A stretch of DNA of 64,000 nucleotides from Clostridium sp. AM22-11AC (GCF_003473545.1 NZ_QUCM01000001.1:124001-188000), one strand, 5' to 3'. Positions 1-9,359 are shown, numbered from the stretch's first letter. The notes: generated by a model not told the origin, from the letters alone. Numbers and translations: made by a program.

Positions 1-13
1 TGAGGTGCAACCT

Positions 14-1102
14 GTGAAAAAACGAAATCTGATTCTGCTTACAACTGTCTGCCTGGCTTTATCGGCCTGCCATCCTGCTTCTGCTCCCTCTTCCGGCTCC
101 AAAACTTCTGTTTCTGAAGCTTCCGCTTCAAAACAGGAGGAAAGCAAAGATCTGGCAGCAGACGAAAGCCTTTCCCGCGAGCTTTATGCTATGGATACCG
201 TTATGAACCTGACTGCCTATGGTCCCAACGCCTCTGCTGCCTTAGAGGCTTCTGTCTCTGAGATCAACCGCCTGGACAGTCTGTTATCCATTTCAAGTGA
301 AAAGGGAGAGATCTACCGGATCAATGCAGATAAAGAAGGAACTGTTTCAGAAGATGTAAATGCTCTTCTTAGTCGTTCCCTGGAACTTTCCCAGATGACA
401 GACGGATTGTTTGACTGTACCATTGAACCGGTTATGGAAGCCTGGGGCTTTACCACCCAGAATTTCCGTATCCCTTCTGAAGAAGAACTGGAGGAACTTT
501 TATCCCACGTGGATTATAAACAGGTAAATCTGGAAAATTCTACGGTAACCATTCCCGAAGATGTCCGCCTGGATCTTGGAGGTATTGCCAAAGGTTTTAC
601 TTCTTCCCGTGTAATGGATATTTTCCGTGAAAATGGTGTTACCAGCGGCATTATCTCCCTTGGTGGAAACGTACAAGCTTTAGGACACAAACCGGACGGA
701 AATATGTGGCGCGTAGGCATTCAGGATCCACATGATCTGAACTCTACCTTTGCTGTAGTGGAAGTAGCTGACCAGGCAGTGATCACCTCAGGCGGCTATC
801 AGCGCTATTTTGAGGAAAATGGACAGACCTACCACCATATCATTGACCCACGGACCGGATATCCTGCTGAAAACGGACTGATCTCCGTTACCATTATCAG
901 CGCTGACGGAACTCTGGCAGATGCCCTTTCCACCTCTCTTTTTATCATGGGGCCGGAAGAGGCTTCCAGTTTCTGGAAAAAACACAGAGACACCTTTGAT
1001 GCGATCATGATGAAAGAGGATGGTACTGTTATGGTAACCGCCGGTCTTGCAGACCACTGCAGCGTTACTACTGGCGGAAATGTTGAGGTGATACAGGAAT
1101 GA
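14..1102 (+). CDS. apbE: FAD:protein FMN transferase (ApbE family lipoprotein)
   Basis: ApbE enzymes move FMN from FAD onto a threonine of target flavoproteins such as Rnf/Nqr subunits, outside the membrane. The N-terminus has a Lys-Lys start, a hydrophobic stretch and a lipobox ending LSAC, so a lipoprotein is expected. Family motifs visible are GGIAKGF (about residue 190), SGGYQRYF, IIDPRTGYPA and ADALSTSLF near the C-terminus, which carry FAD and metal contacts. I chose the GTG at 14, six bases after GAGGTG; a GTG at 5 lies inside that site. The next gene overlaps by four bases and encodes a NusG-II protein, a common partner, so the two are probably one operon. The operon may begin upstream of the window. 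Confidence 0.93.
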   Translation: MKKRNLILLTTVCLALSACHPASAPSSGSKTSVSEASASKQEESKDLAADESLSRELYAMDTVMNLTAYGPNASAALEASVSEINRLDSLLSISSEKGEIYRINADKEGTVSEDVNALLSRSLELSQMTDGLFDCTIEPVMEAWGFTTQNFRIPSEEELEELLSHVDYKQVNLENSTVTIPEDVRLDLGGIAKGFTSSRVMDIFRENGVTSGIISLGGNVQALGHKPDGNMWRVGIQDPHDLNSTFAVVEVADQAVITSGGYQRYFEENGQTYHHIIDPRTGYPAENGLISVTIISADGTLADALSTSLFIMGPEEASSFWKKHRDTFDAIMMKEDGTVMVTAGLADHCSVTTGGNVEVIQE

Positions 1103-1497
1103 AAATGAACCCATCCCATAAAAAGACTCTTATTCTGGTCATTGTCCTTTTGCTTTGTGCCGCTTTTGCCAGTTTTTGGACAGCCCGGCAAAACCAAAAG
1201 AATGATGCTGCAGTTGCCGTTATCACTTACCAGGGAAAAGATATCCGCACCGTAGATTTAAGTACGGTAAAGGAAACGGAAACCTTTACCCTTGGAGAAC
1301 CTGGAGAACAGAATACCATCCAGATCTCCCCAAAAGGGATCGGTGTGATTGAAGCAGACTGCAGAGACCAGATCTGCGTCAAACAGGGGATCCACTCCCA
1401 TGGCCCGGAACCCATCGTATGCCTGCCTCATAAACTGAGCATCCGTTTTATCTCTTCTAATACAGATAATTCCCTGGATGCAGTGACCGGACGGTAA
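1099..1497 (+). CDS. NusG domain II-containing membrane-anchored protein
   Basis: A 132-residue protein with one N-terminal membrane segment (about residues 9-30) and an exported beta domain of the NusG_II type. The domain shows the cysteine pattern ADCRDQIC near residue 85 and IVCLPH near residue 106. Members sit beside ApbE or Rnf genes and are thought to work in extracytoplasmic redox or flavinylation, but their chemistry is not settled. The start codon overlaps the apbE stop (ATGA), which suggests translational coupling. The stop at 1495 is followed almost at once by a truncated aldo/keto reductase, so the original downstream neighbour may have been lost in a deletion. Confidence 0.85.
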   Translation: MKMNPSHKKTLILVIVLLLCAAFASFWTARQNQKNDAAVAVITYQGKDIRTVDLSTVKETETFTLGEPGEQNTIQISPKGIGVIEADCRDQICVKQGIHSHGPEPIVCLPHKLSIRFISSNTDNSLDAVTGR

Positions 1498-1500
1498 AAA

Positions 1501-2178
1501 TATCATAAAGAAACCGGAAACTTGACAGAGCATCCTGAAATGGAATTTGTACAGCTGCAGATCAACTACGCTGACTGGGAAAATCCGGCTGTTCAGTCCA
1601 GAAGATGTTATGAAGTAGCAAGAAAACACGGAAAACCAGTGATCATCATGGAACCTGTAAAAGGCGGAATGTTGGCAAATCCTCCAGAGTCTGTTGCAGA
1701 TATCTTAAAGACTGCTGAACCTGACTCTTCCGTAGCATCCTGGGCTGTACGTTTTGCTGCCAACCTGGAAGGTGTGATCACTGTCCTTTCCGGTATGAGC
1801 AATGTAGAACAGATGGCTGACAACCTTTCTTATATGAAGAGTTTCACCGGCTTAACTGACGCTCAGAAAGATACCCTTAAAAAGGCTCAGGAAGAATTAG
1901 CCCGCATCCCTCTGATCCCATGTACTACCTGTAACTACTGCGCAAAAGTCTGTCCAATGGATATCGGTATCTCCGGCTCCTTCACTGCTATGAACTACCT
2001 GACCCTGTACAAAGATAAGGGAATGGCAGCTCATCAGGAACAGTGGCTGGTAGGCGGTCATGGACGCAAAGCTGCTGACCAGTGTATTAAGTGTGGTAAA
2101 TGTGAGTCTGTATGCCCGCAGCACATTGCCATCAGAAAGAACCTGGAAGTCGTTGCAGAAAATCTGTTAGCGAAATAA
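1501..2178 (+). pseudogene. 5'-truncated aldo/keto reductase with ferredoxin-type C-terminus
   Basis: From about 1520 onward the reading frame matches the C-terminal 60 percent of the 4Fe-4S aldo/keto reductases (usually about 370-380 residues). It runs from TEHPEMEFVQLQINYADW through GVITVLSGM to two cluster motifs, CTTCNYCAKVCP and CIKCGKCESVCP. The N-terminal half of the TIM barrel, with the NADPH and catalytic Tyr/Lys region, is absent. The frame is open from the stop of the preceding gene at 1497, and the only in-frame starts are weak (TTG 1522, no clear ribosome site). I read this as a remnant from a deletion with its breakpoint near 1500-1520. A functional short iron-sulphur protein cannot be excluded. 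Confidence 0.8.
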
Positions 2179-2243
2179 AGATCTGTTTCCAACGGAGCTG
2201 TCACCTGGCGGTGACGTATTCCTAATATAACAAACAACATAGC

Positions 2244-2291
2244 AAAAAGCCGTTTCCCTGGTTTTACTTTCAAACCCGGAAACGGCTTTTT
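2244..2291. terminator. Bidirectional intrinsic terminator
   Basis: A 14-bp perfect stem: AAAAAGCCGTTTCC at 2244-2257 pairs with GGAAACGGCTTTTT at 2278-2291. It lies between the convergent aldo/keto reductase remnant and the HAD gene, so it can end both transcripts. Confidence 0.9.
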
Positions 2292-2331
2292 AGTTTAAAC
2301 TTTGATCTGAAATTCTGATCAGGATCTTTAT

Positions 2332-3081
2332 TTAAAAATTCTCAAGAAACTCTGCTACACTCTTTACGATCTGCGTTGCCTCTTTTTTGATTTCGGGATC
2401 TGCTACATCCGGAACTGCTCCCTGGTAGGCCCGTACCATTCCCAGATCATTGACACTGTCTCCAATACAACGGATCTTTTCGATCTGCGGAAAATGTTCT
2501 TTCAGCCATTTTACAGCAACTGCCTTATCTACGCCTCTGGCTACAATATCACCATTCCACAGATTTGCATAGGCAGAAACTTTCGGAAAACGCTCTTCAA
2601 TGTCTTTACAAAGATCTTTTATATGCTTCAGGTCCAGATTTCTTCTGTGGATCTGTACAATATTATCCAGACTTTCCAACTGATCGGCTGTGATCGTTCC
2701 GCCATCACAAGCTTTCTGGGTACTGGTCCCTTTTTCAGAAAGGAGGCATACTTTCCGGTCTGTAAGGGATACACCGCTTCCATCATCATTTACACTTTGC
2801 AGATAGCGCAATACTGCTAATGCCGTTTCCCTTGGGATCAGCTTTGTAAACAGAATCTTTCCATCCCTGTCTGCGATCATGGCACCATTATTTAAGATCC
2901 AAAGATCCGGCGAAAAGCCATAAGACTCAAAAATAGGCTTTATGGTCCCTAAATTCCTTCCTGTGGCGATCACAAAGAGATTTCCGGACTTCTGCCAGTT
3001 TAAAACCGCATTCTTATCCTCTTCACTGATCATCCGTTCCACATATAAGGTTCTGTCAAAATCACTGACTGCACATTTCAT
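2332..3081 (-). CDS. HAD-superfamily hydrolase, Cof/type IIB
   Basis: A 249-residue phosphatase of the Cof group. The motifs are in order: DFDRT near residue 7 (nucleophile aspartate), ATGR near residue 40, a Lys in GVDKAVAVKW, and GDSVNDLGM near residue 210. These enzymes usually dephosphorylate sugar phosphates or nucleotides. It is the last gene of the minus-strand sugar operon and its start overlaps the end of the NagA-like gene by four bases. A role in removing excess sugar phosphate fits that position but is inferred; the substrate is unknown. Confidence 0.88.
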   Translation of the reverse strand: MKCAVSDFDRTLYVERMISEEDKNAVLNWQKSGNLFVIATGRNLGTIKPIFESYGFSPDLWILNNGAMIADRDGKILFTKLIPRETALAVLRYLQSVNDDGSGVSLTDRKVCLLSEKGTSTQKACDGGTITADQLESLDNIVQIHRRNLDLKHIKDLCKDIEERFPKVSAYANLWNGDIVARGVDKAVAVKWLKEHFPQIEKIRCIGDSVNDLGMVRAYQGAVPDVADPEIKKEATQIVKSVAEFLENF

Positions 3082-4262
3082 TCCCGTATTTCCTTTCCTC
3101 GACAGTAAACGCAGATCAGATCCAGGTTCTGATCCATGATAGTCAGATCTGCGTCCATTCCAGGCCGGATGCTGCCTTTGCAGTCATCTGCATGGATATA
3201 ATGAGCCGGATTGAAGCTGGTCATCAACATGATATCGTAAAGCCCCACTTTTGTGTGATCTGCCATATTTTTCACCGACTGGGCATAACTCATCTCCACC
3301 TGTTTTACTGCCTGATAATCCCTTGGATCGATCCATTCTTTCTTTCCGTCATAGTGCTCTAAGCACACCTGATCCCCGTCTTTTACAAACCGGATCTTTC
3401 TTACGTAATGATCAAAACAGCTTTGGGTCTGGGCAAGACCACAGCAGTCTGTTGTCAGCACAATACGGCTGCTTCCCTTGATCCTGTAAGCCAGTTCAAA
3501 AGCTTCATGGGACACCGTCATTCCTGTCTGCTTTGCAAACTCACAGATCATATCATCAAAATACAAAGCTGCTCCTGCAGTTCCAAGTTCCCTGTGGTGA
3601 AATCCCTTCATTCCGCTGAATGTATGGGTAAATCCACCAAGACCATAGGCCCGCATTTTCTTGATCTCTTCAAAAGTAGCTGCACTGTGTCCCACAGCTG
3701 TCTGGATCTGGTGTTCCTGGCAAAATCTAAGAACAGCATCTGCTCCCGGCCGTTCCGGCGCTATGGTCATATGGCGGCACAGTTTTTTATTTTTAAAGGT
3801 ATTATAAAGGTCCTCCATCACTGTCACATCCGGAAGCAGACAACATTCTTCTTTCTGCATTCCCTTGTATACAGGATTGATAAATGGTCCTTCCAGATGA
3901 ACCCCTAAAAGCTGCGCTCCCTCAGGATCTTCTTCGCTGACCTGATCAGCAGCCCGGATACAGGTCTTGATCTCCTCAATGGGATCTGCCCCTGTGGTTC
4001 CCAGATAAGAAGTAACACCTGCAAAAGGCAGAGTACGACACATCTCCCGAAGAGACTGGGGTGTTTTCTCAAACCAAAAAGAACCGGTAGCCCAGCCGTG
4101 AACATGGATATCAATAAATCCGGGGAAAATGATCTTGTCGGAATAATCTTTATATTCTCCCTGCCATTTTTCATAAAGCCCTTTTATCTTCCCATTTTCC
4201 AGTTCCAGGAACCCTTCAAAGATCCCGTGTTCCAGTACAATATAGTTTGAATAAAGAACCAT
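3078..4262 (-). CDS. nagA: N-acetylglucosamine-6-phosphate deacetylase-like amidohydrolase
   Basis: A 394-residue amidohydrolase, full length for NagA. Metal and catalytic features are visible: HVHGW at 53-57, HLEGPF with Glu124, VGHS with His192, FTHTFSG with His213, and the catalytic Asp in TTDCCG near 272. NagA removes the acetyl group from GlcNAc-6-phosphate. Here it is embedded between a GH4 phosphoglycosidase and a HAD phosphatase in a PTS operon rather than beside nagB. The transported sugar may therefore carry an N-acetyl-hexosamine, or the deacetylase may have shifted to another amide; both are inference. Confidence 0.85.
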   Translation of the reverse strand: MVLYSNYIVLEHGIFEGFLELENGKIKGLYEKWQGEYKDYSDKIIFPGFIDIHVHGWATGSFWFEKTPQSLREMCRTLPFAGVTSYLGTTGADPIEEIKTCIRAADQVSEEDPEGAQLLGVHLEGPFINPVYKGMQKEECCLLPDVTVMEDLYNTFKNKKLCRHMTIAPERPGADAVLRFCQEHQIQTAVGHSAATFEEIKKMRAYGLGGFTHTFSGMKGFHHRELGTAGAALYFDDMICEFAKQTGMTVSHEAFELAYRIKGSSRIVLTTDCCGLAQTQSCFDHYVRKIRFVKDGDQVCLEHYDGKKEWIDPRDYQAVKQVEMSYAQSVKNMADHTKVGLYDIMLMTSFNPAHYIHADDCKGSIRPGMDADLTIMDQNLDLICVYCRGKEIRE

Positions 4263-4278
4263 GTCACTCCATTCTGTA

Positions 4279-5601
4279 TCAGGTAAGATACCAGTAATCT
4301 TTGTTGGCTTCCATCAGGTCATCCAAAACTGCTCCTGCCTTGGAAGGATCGATCACAGATCGATTTAAGATCAGGGCTTTCAGGGCTTTCGTATAACTCT
4401 TTTCCCGGAATGCTTCTACTGTCAGCTGTTCATAAGCATACTGTCCTTCCATCAGTCCCTTATAATAAGGATCGATGTCACCATAAGGATAGCCCTTTGC
4501 ACCATCTTTTCCAATAGTTCCCGCTACTTCTATGATCGCCCTGCTTTCAAAGTTGGGGATGATCCCTTCATTGCGCACCAGGACTACAAATTCATTGTTC
4601 AGGTCATAGGCAATGGACTCTGCCACTTCCACCATCAGATTTCCAAACACACTGTTTGTAAGCATTTCTGACGGATCCATGGTATCTCTGCCTACTGCCT
4701 TTGCGCAGGTTTCAAATACATCCTTTTCCCTGGAGTCTTTTGCTTCATCTGCACGGGTATAGTTAGGATCACTTTCTTTTACGATCTCATCCGGGAACAT
4801 GTAATACTGAAGATAGGTAGTTGGAACGTACTCATCCAGATACTGCATATATTTATTTACACGGACATAGGTCTCCAGCCAGGATTTGGATCTCTGCTCT
4901 GCATTATAAGGCTTAAATTCATGATCACGCAGATAGGTCCTTAACTGGTCAAAATAATTCTTTCCGTCTGTTCCATACAGGTCTGTAAACCATCCAAAAT
5001 GGTTTAAACCAAAATATTTAGCCCTTAAGATCTCCTGAGGCACTCCCAGGATCTTTGCAAAACTTTTCATCATGGAAAATGGCTGATCGCAGAGATTTAA
5101 GATCCGCTTATCATCCGGGAACATCTGGTCCAGTCCCAAGGCCACGATAGCTGCCGGATTGGTATAGTTTAAGATCCAGGTATCCTTGGAATAAGAACGT
5201 ACTTTTTCCACCATCTGTTTCATGGCTCCCAAAGAGCGCATTCCATAGGCAAATCCGCCCGGACCGCAGGTCTCCTGTCCGATCAGACCGTACTTAAGAG
5301 GAATTTTCTCATCCAGGGAGCGCATTTCTGTTTTTCCTACACGCATCTGGCAGAAAATAAAATCTGTATGGCTGTAGGCTTCATCCTCATCCGTTGTAAA
5401 TACAACATCACACTCCGGGTAAAAACATTTTAATACCAGGCAGTCATAGGCCTCCATCTTTCCCATACGTTCCCCGTCAATATCATAAAAGATCATTTTA
5501 GATACCGGAAAACGTTCTTTATACTGCACCAGTGTTCCCACCAATGCAGGAACGCGGGCGCTTCCTGCTCCCGCGATAGTAATAATATGTGGTTTACGCA
5601 T
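4279..5601 (-). CDS. GH4 6-phospho-alpha-glucosidase-type enzyme
   Basis: A 440-residue family 4 glycoside hydrolase, which uses NAD and a divalent metal to open 6-phospho-disaccharides by redox elimination. The Rossmann loop GAGSARVPALVG is at residues 11-22. The metal-binding cysteine lies in CDQP at 171; alpha-type members carry CDMP-like and beta-type members CNVP-like sequences here, so the alpha class is favoured. LNHFGW follows near residue 200. The gene is 17 bases upstream of the nagA-like gene and follows EIIA in the operon, so it should cut the imported phosphorylated disaccharide in the cytoplasm. Confidence 0.88.
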   Translation of the reverse strand: MRKPHIITIAGAGSARVPALVGTLVQYKERFPVSKMIFYDIDGERMGKMEAYDCLVLKCFYPECDVVFTTDEDEAYSHTDFIFCQMRVGKTEMRSLDEKIPLKYGLIGQETCGPGGFAYGMRSLGAMKQMVEKVRSYSKDTWILNYTNPAAIVALGLDQMFPDDKRILNLCDQPFSMMKSFAKILGVPQEILRAKYFGLNHFGWFTDLYGTDGKNYFDQLRTYLRDHEFKPYNAEQRSKSWLETYVRVNKYMQYLDEYVPTTYLQYYMFPDEIVKESDPNYTRADEAKDSREKDVFETCAKAVGRDTMDPSEMLTNSVFGNLMVEVAESIAYDLNNEFVVLVRNEGIIPNFESRAIIEVAGTIGKDGAKGYPYGDIDPYYKGLMEGQYAYEQLTVEAFREKSYTKALKALILNRSVIDPSKAGAVLDDLMEANKDYWYLT

Positions 5602-5632
5602 ACTTCTCCTCCTGCTTATAGGTTCTCTTTGA

Positions 5633-6097
5633 TCAGAACTTTAATATATCTTCTTCTCCCCTTGAGATCTGTGTATCCTTCTTTAACATTTTCACAGGTG
5701 TTCCCTCTGTGAAGATAACCGGTGTTACCAGTGATTTTCCGGCAGCACGTACCTCATCCAGATCAACAACTACCAGGGTATCTCCCTTCTTTACCATCTG
5801 GCCCTGTTTTACCTTAACGTCAAAGCCTTTGCCATTTAACTGGACTGTGTCCATTCCTACATGGATCAGGCACTCTAATCCGTCTTTTCTCTTTAAGCCA
5901 AAAGCATGTCCTGTAGGAAACGCAGCTGTTACTTCCCCGTCAAAAGGCGCACCGATCTCTCCGTCTGTCAGATCCACAGCAAATCCATCACCCAGCATTT
6001 TAGAAGAAAAGGCAGGATCTGCCACTTCTGTAATATTCATCAGTCTGCCTCCTGCCGGGGACACAAAATCTACTTTCTTTTTTCCAAATAATCCCAT
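5633..6097 (-). CDS. PTS sugar transporter EIIA component, glucose family
   Basis: A 154-residue EIIA of the Crr fold. The two active-site histidines are visible in PTGHAFGL (about residue 64) and LIHVGMDTV (about 79); the second accepts phosphate from HPr. A longer frame runs to 6133, but the strong site GAAGGAG seven bases before 6097 decides the start MGLFGKKK. The partner EIICB in this operon lacks its own EIIA, so this protein supplies it. Confidence 0.92.
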   Translation of the reverse strand: MGLFGKKKVDFVSPAGGRLMNITEVADPAFSSKMLGDGFAVDLTDGEIGAPFDGEVTAAFPTGHAFGLKRKDGLECLIHVGMDTVQLNGKGFDVKVKQGQMVKKGDTLVVVDLDEVRAAGKSLVTPVIFTEGTPVKMLKKDTQISRGEEDILKF

Positions 6098-6161
6098 TTT
6101 TTCTCCTTCTATCCTGCCGGTCAGATCCGGCATTCCATCTTTATTCCTTTATCTTATTTCT

Positions 6162-7520
6162 TTATTTCTCTGTCATCATTTTTGCCTTGGCTTCCGCTTT
6201 ATCTGCTAATTCCCTGGCAAGAACGCTGCAAATTCCTGTATAACTGGAAGGAGCGATCATTTTTTCCAGCTCTTCCTTTGTAAACATAGAAGATAAAACT
6301 TCATCATCTAACAACACCTGAAGGTAATTCTTTCCTTCCAGCTCTGTTTTCATTGCCTTATCATAAAGAAGCTGATGGGCTGCGTCTTTTCCTAACTTTG
6401 CAGCTACATTCATCATCACGTATTCGCTGTTGTCCAGTCCCTTGTTGATATTGGCATTTTTCAGAAGTCTTTCTTTATTAACATATAAAGTACGGGTCAG
6501 TTCCTCTGCGCGGATGATCACTTCCGTAGCCAGTTCCATTCCCTCTTCCATCAGTCCGTCAAAAAGCATATAAGAACTGCTGTCTCCCTCAAACATGCGG
6601 ACTCCGGAATAAAGTCCGGTTGCAGGAAGGGAATAAAGCTTCTGGGAATTGGCAATAATGCCCTTGGCTAACTTCGGGTTGATCTTCTGAGGCATGGTAG
6701 AGCTTCCAATGGTTCCAGGTGTAAATCCTTCATGGACTTCCCCGAATTCCTCAATGCCAGTGTAATACACTTCCTCTGCCATTTTATGGAAGGTATTGCA
6801 TAAAAGGCACAGGTTCATCAGGTATTCCACCTTCATCTGGGTCATATTGCGGCTTGGAACTTCCATGGAACTCATGGAAAGCAGTTCTGCCACATCATCC
6901 TGGACTTTACGTCCTGTAAGGCCGGTAGCGTTAAAGCCGCCTACAGCACCGCCCATCATAACCGTAAAGATCCTTTTTTCTGCTTCTTCCAGCCTTTCAA
7001 GGCCTGTAAGCAGTTCACTGATCCATACAGACACCTTGTATCCATAGGTAATAGGAATGGCATGTTTTCCATGGGTCCTTCCGGGCATAACTGCATCTGC
7101 ATTATCCCTTGCCAGGGCTGCCAGGTTCTTTAAAATATCAGCCAGAAAACTTTTATAGATCTCTGTTACCTGTCTGGTAATGTAAAGCTGGGAGGTCTGC
7201 TGGATATTCTGGGTAGTCACACCATAATGAACGTATTTCTTTCCCTCTCCCTTGCAGGCTTTTACCAGCACTTTCACAAATGGAACAAAACCATGTCCCA
7301 CCTTTGCCTTGATCTTTTCCATTTCTTCCAGATCAAGGGTCTCAAAAGGAACAGACGCGATCTCTTCTGCTGCTTCTTTCGGGATAAAACCTTCTTTGGC
7401 CTGGGAAAGGGCAAGCGCCCCTTCCACTTTCAGCCAGGTTTTATATTTGTTCTCTTCGCTTAAAAGATATTTGATGCCTCTGTCATCCAGCTTGCTTTTT
7501 GAATCATATAAAGCTCTCAT
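6162..7520 (-). CDS. Adenylosuccinate lyase-like enzyme (fumarase/aspartase superfamily)
   Basis: A 452-residue lyase with the superfamily signature GSSTMPQKINP near residue 268 and the PurB-like region YVHYGVTTQNI near residue 97. True PurB makes AMP and AICAR. This copy lies inside a PTS operon between EIICB and EIIA, far from purine genes, and departs from usual PurB in places (for example VTTQNI where ATSQD is common). It may be a paralogue acting on another succinyl or carboxylated compound. The motif-based family call is firm; the substrate is not. Confidence 0.78.
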   Translation of the reverse strand: MRALYDSKSKLDDRGIKYLLSEENKYKTWLKVEGALALSQAKEGFIPKEAAEEIASVPFETLDLEEMEKIKAKVGHGFVPFVKVLVKACKGEGKKYVHYGVTTQNIQQTSQLYITRQVTEIYKSFLADILKNLAALARDNADAVMPGRTHGKHAIPITYGYKVSVWISELLTGLERLEEAEKRIFTVMMGGAVGGFNATGLTGRKVQDDVAELLSMSSMEVPSRNMTQMKVEYLMNLCLLCNTFHKMAEEVYYTGIEEFGEVHEGFTPGTIGSSTMPQKINPKLAKGIIANSQKLYSLPATGLYSGVRMFEGDSSSYMLFDGLMEEGMELATEVIIRAEELTRTLYVNKERLLKNANINKGLDNSEYVMMNVAAKLGKDAAHQLLYDKAMKTELEGKNYLQVLLDDEVLSSMFTKEELEKMIAPSSYTGICSVLARELADKAEAKAKMMTEK

Positions 7521-7531
7521 TTTTTCACCTC

Positions 7532-9106
7532 TTATTTTTTCAGCAGGTCATCTACAGCATGGCGTACAAACTCTACATGAGGTCCAAATACTACATGGAT
7601 ATGCTTTTCTGACGGGAAGAAAATACCTGCACAGCCGGAGTCTTTGATCTTGACCTGATCTACCTTCTTCGGATCCTTCAGATCCACTCTCAGACGTGAA
7701 ATACAGTTCTCAACATTTACAATGTTCTCTTTTCCGCCAAGTCCTTCTACTACAAGAGCTGCGATGGCTGGCCAGTTCTTTTCTTTTAACAGCTGGCTTG
7801 CTGATTCTTCTACTTCAAATTCCTCTCTTCCTGGAGTCTCCAGTCCGAATTTTACAATAAACCATTTGAATACAAAATAGAATACAACAAAGTTTACAGC
7901 ACCTAACAGAACCAGGTAGATCCACTGTGTATGTTCGTACAGAAGTCCGAAAATACCAAAATCAAAAATAGTTCCGCGGATATAACCGATACAGATATGG
8001 AACAGCTGGTAAGGCAGCAGGCCAATACCACACATTACACAGTAAAGTACAAACAGTGCCGGTGAAATAAACAGGAAGGAGAATTCCAGAGGCTCTGTGA
8101 TATTTCCTAAAAATGCAGTCAGGCAGCAGGTAAGGATAACACCCTTTGCGATCTTTTTGTTCTTAGCATAAGCAGTGTGATACATAGCAAGTCCGATGGC
8201 CGGAACACGGAACAGAGTGGTTAACATCTGGGCACCGCCAAGGTAGCTGGTTAATGTTGGCATCAGCTGGCTCCAGTATTCGCTGTCAGGTCCTAAGTTA
8301 AACAGGATCTCATTGGTTGCATTTAAGATACCTACAAATTCCTGTCCATTGATCATATAAGTACCGCCTGCCTCTGTGAAACGTACCAGGGAAGCAAGTA
8401 CATGGTGCAGACCAAATGGGATCAGTGCACGATTTAATGCATAATAAATAGCACTTCCAATGTATGGTGTTGTGAAGATGAAAGAAATGCTGATCAGGAA
8501 GCTGGTCAGTGCATTCCAGATGATCGGTACAACAAGGCCGATGGGGATCATGCAGGCAAATGTGATGATCGGGATGGATTTCTTTCCGCCGAAGAATGCA
8601 AATGCCAACGGAAGTTCCAAACGGTAAAACTTATCTGCAACCTTAGCAGCTACCAATCCGGCGATCAGACCACCCATAGCTTCGATCTTTAAAGTCTGAA
8701 TTCCAAGAACTGTACCCTGTCCTACCTGTGCTGCAACAGCAGGATCAGCTAAAGTACCGGTTGCTTTTAAATATACGCTCATTACAACATTTAACGTCAG
8801 ATAACCAACGGTTGCTGCAAATACAGCGATTCCTTTTTCCTTCTTTGCCATTCCCTGGGCAACACCCATAGCAAACAGAAGGGGAATATTGTTAAATACG
8901 ATATTGGTGATCGTCTGCAAACTGGAAAAGATCAGCTTTACTATTTCATTTCCTAAAAATGGAAATTTTGCGATCATATAGGACTGTGTCATTGCACTGC
9001 AGATACCCATGACCATACCAATGGGTGCAAGAAGAGCGATAGGCAGCAGCAGAGAACGTCCGAAGGTCTGGATCCCATCCTTCCAACTTGATTTTGTCTT
9101 ATTCAT
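7532..9106 (-). CDS. PTS EIICB component, alpha-glucoside/maltose type
   Basis: A 524-residue permease: many membrane segments from residue 20 to about 430 (EIIC), then an EIIB domain with the phospho-cysteine in ENCISRLRVD near residue 468. No EIIA is fused; the separate gene at 5633-6097 fits. An upstream in-frame start gives eight more residues, but GGAGGG lies eight bases before the ATG at 9106. It is the first gene of the minus-strand operon and is preceded by a perfect inverted repeat at 9127-9147. Specificity for a maltose-like sugar is inferred from family resemblance and the GH4 neighbour. Confidence 0.9.
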   Translation of the reverse strand: MNKTKSSWKDGIQTFGRSLLLPIALLAPIGMVMGICSAMTQSYMIAKFPFLGNEIVKLIFSSLQTITNIVFNNIPLLFAMGVAQGMAKKEKGIAVFAATVGYLTLNVVMSVYLKATGTLADPAVAAQVGQGTVLGIQTLKIEAMGGLIAGLVAAKVADKFYRLELPLAFAFFGGKKSIPIITFACMIPIGLVVPIIWNALTSFLISISFIFTTPYIGSAIYYALNRALIPFGLHHVLASLVRFTEAGGTYMINGQEFVGILNATNEILFNLGPDSEYWSQLMPTLTSYLGGAQMLTTLFRVPAIGLAMYHTAYAKNKKIAKGVILTCCLTAFLGNITEPLEFSFLFISPALFVLYCVMCGIGLLPYQLFHICIGYIRGTIFDFGIFGLLYEHTQWIYLVLLGAVNFVVFYFVFKWFIVKFGLETPGREEFEVEESASQLLKEKNWPAIAALVVEGLGGKENIVNVENCISRLRVDLKDPKKVDQVKIKDSGCAGIFFPSEKHIHVVFGPHVEFVRHAVDDLLKK

Positions 9107-9126
9107 TCTGTTTTCCCTCCATACAC

Positions 9127-9147
9127 GCACAAAACATTCTTTTGTGC
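9127..9147. promoter_or_regulatory. Perfect inverted repeat before the PTS operon
   Basis: GCACAAAA, five bases, TTTTGTGC. It lies 21 bases upstream of the EIICB start, next to its ribosome site. It could be the operator of the divergent regulator, or an RNA hairpin read by it. No other site of this kind was seen in the intergenic region. Confidence 0.7.
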
Positions 9148-9276
9148 ATTATCTGTAATTTTTCTTTCATACAGAAGATATAACTTGTCACTTTTTATTC
9201 TCAGGCGCCTTGTGAACTATCCTCATTATGTCAGATTTACACAGACGCTTCAAGGCAAAAAATATCCAATATATTC

Positions 9277-9304
9277 TTGCATTTACTTACCTTTATTTTA
9301 TAAT
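9277..9304 (+). promoter_or_regulatory. Sigma-A type promoter for the PRD regulator
   Basis: TTGCAT at 9277, 16-base spacer, TATAAT at 9299. It leads to the ribosome site GGGAGG at 9348 and the start at 9360. Confidence 0.65.
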
Positions 9305-9359
9305 GGTATTAAGATTACGTACCTGCAAAAACATGGGAATATACTCTGGGAGGAATGAA

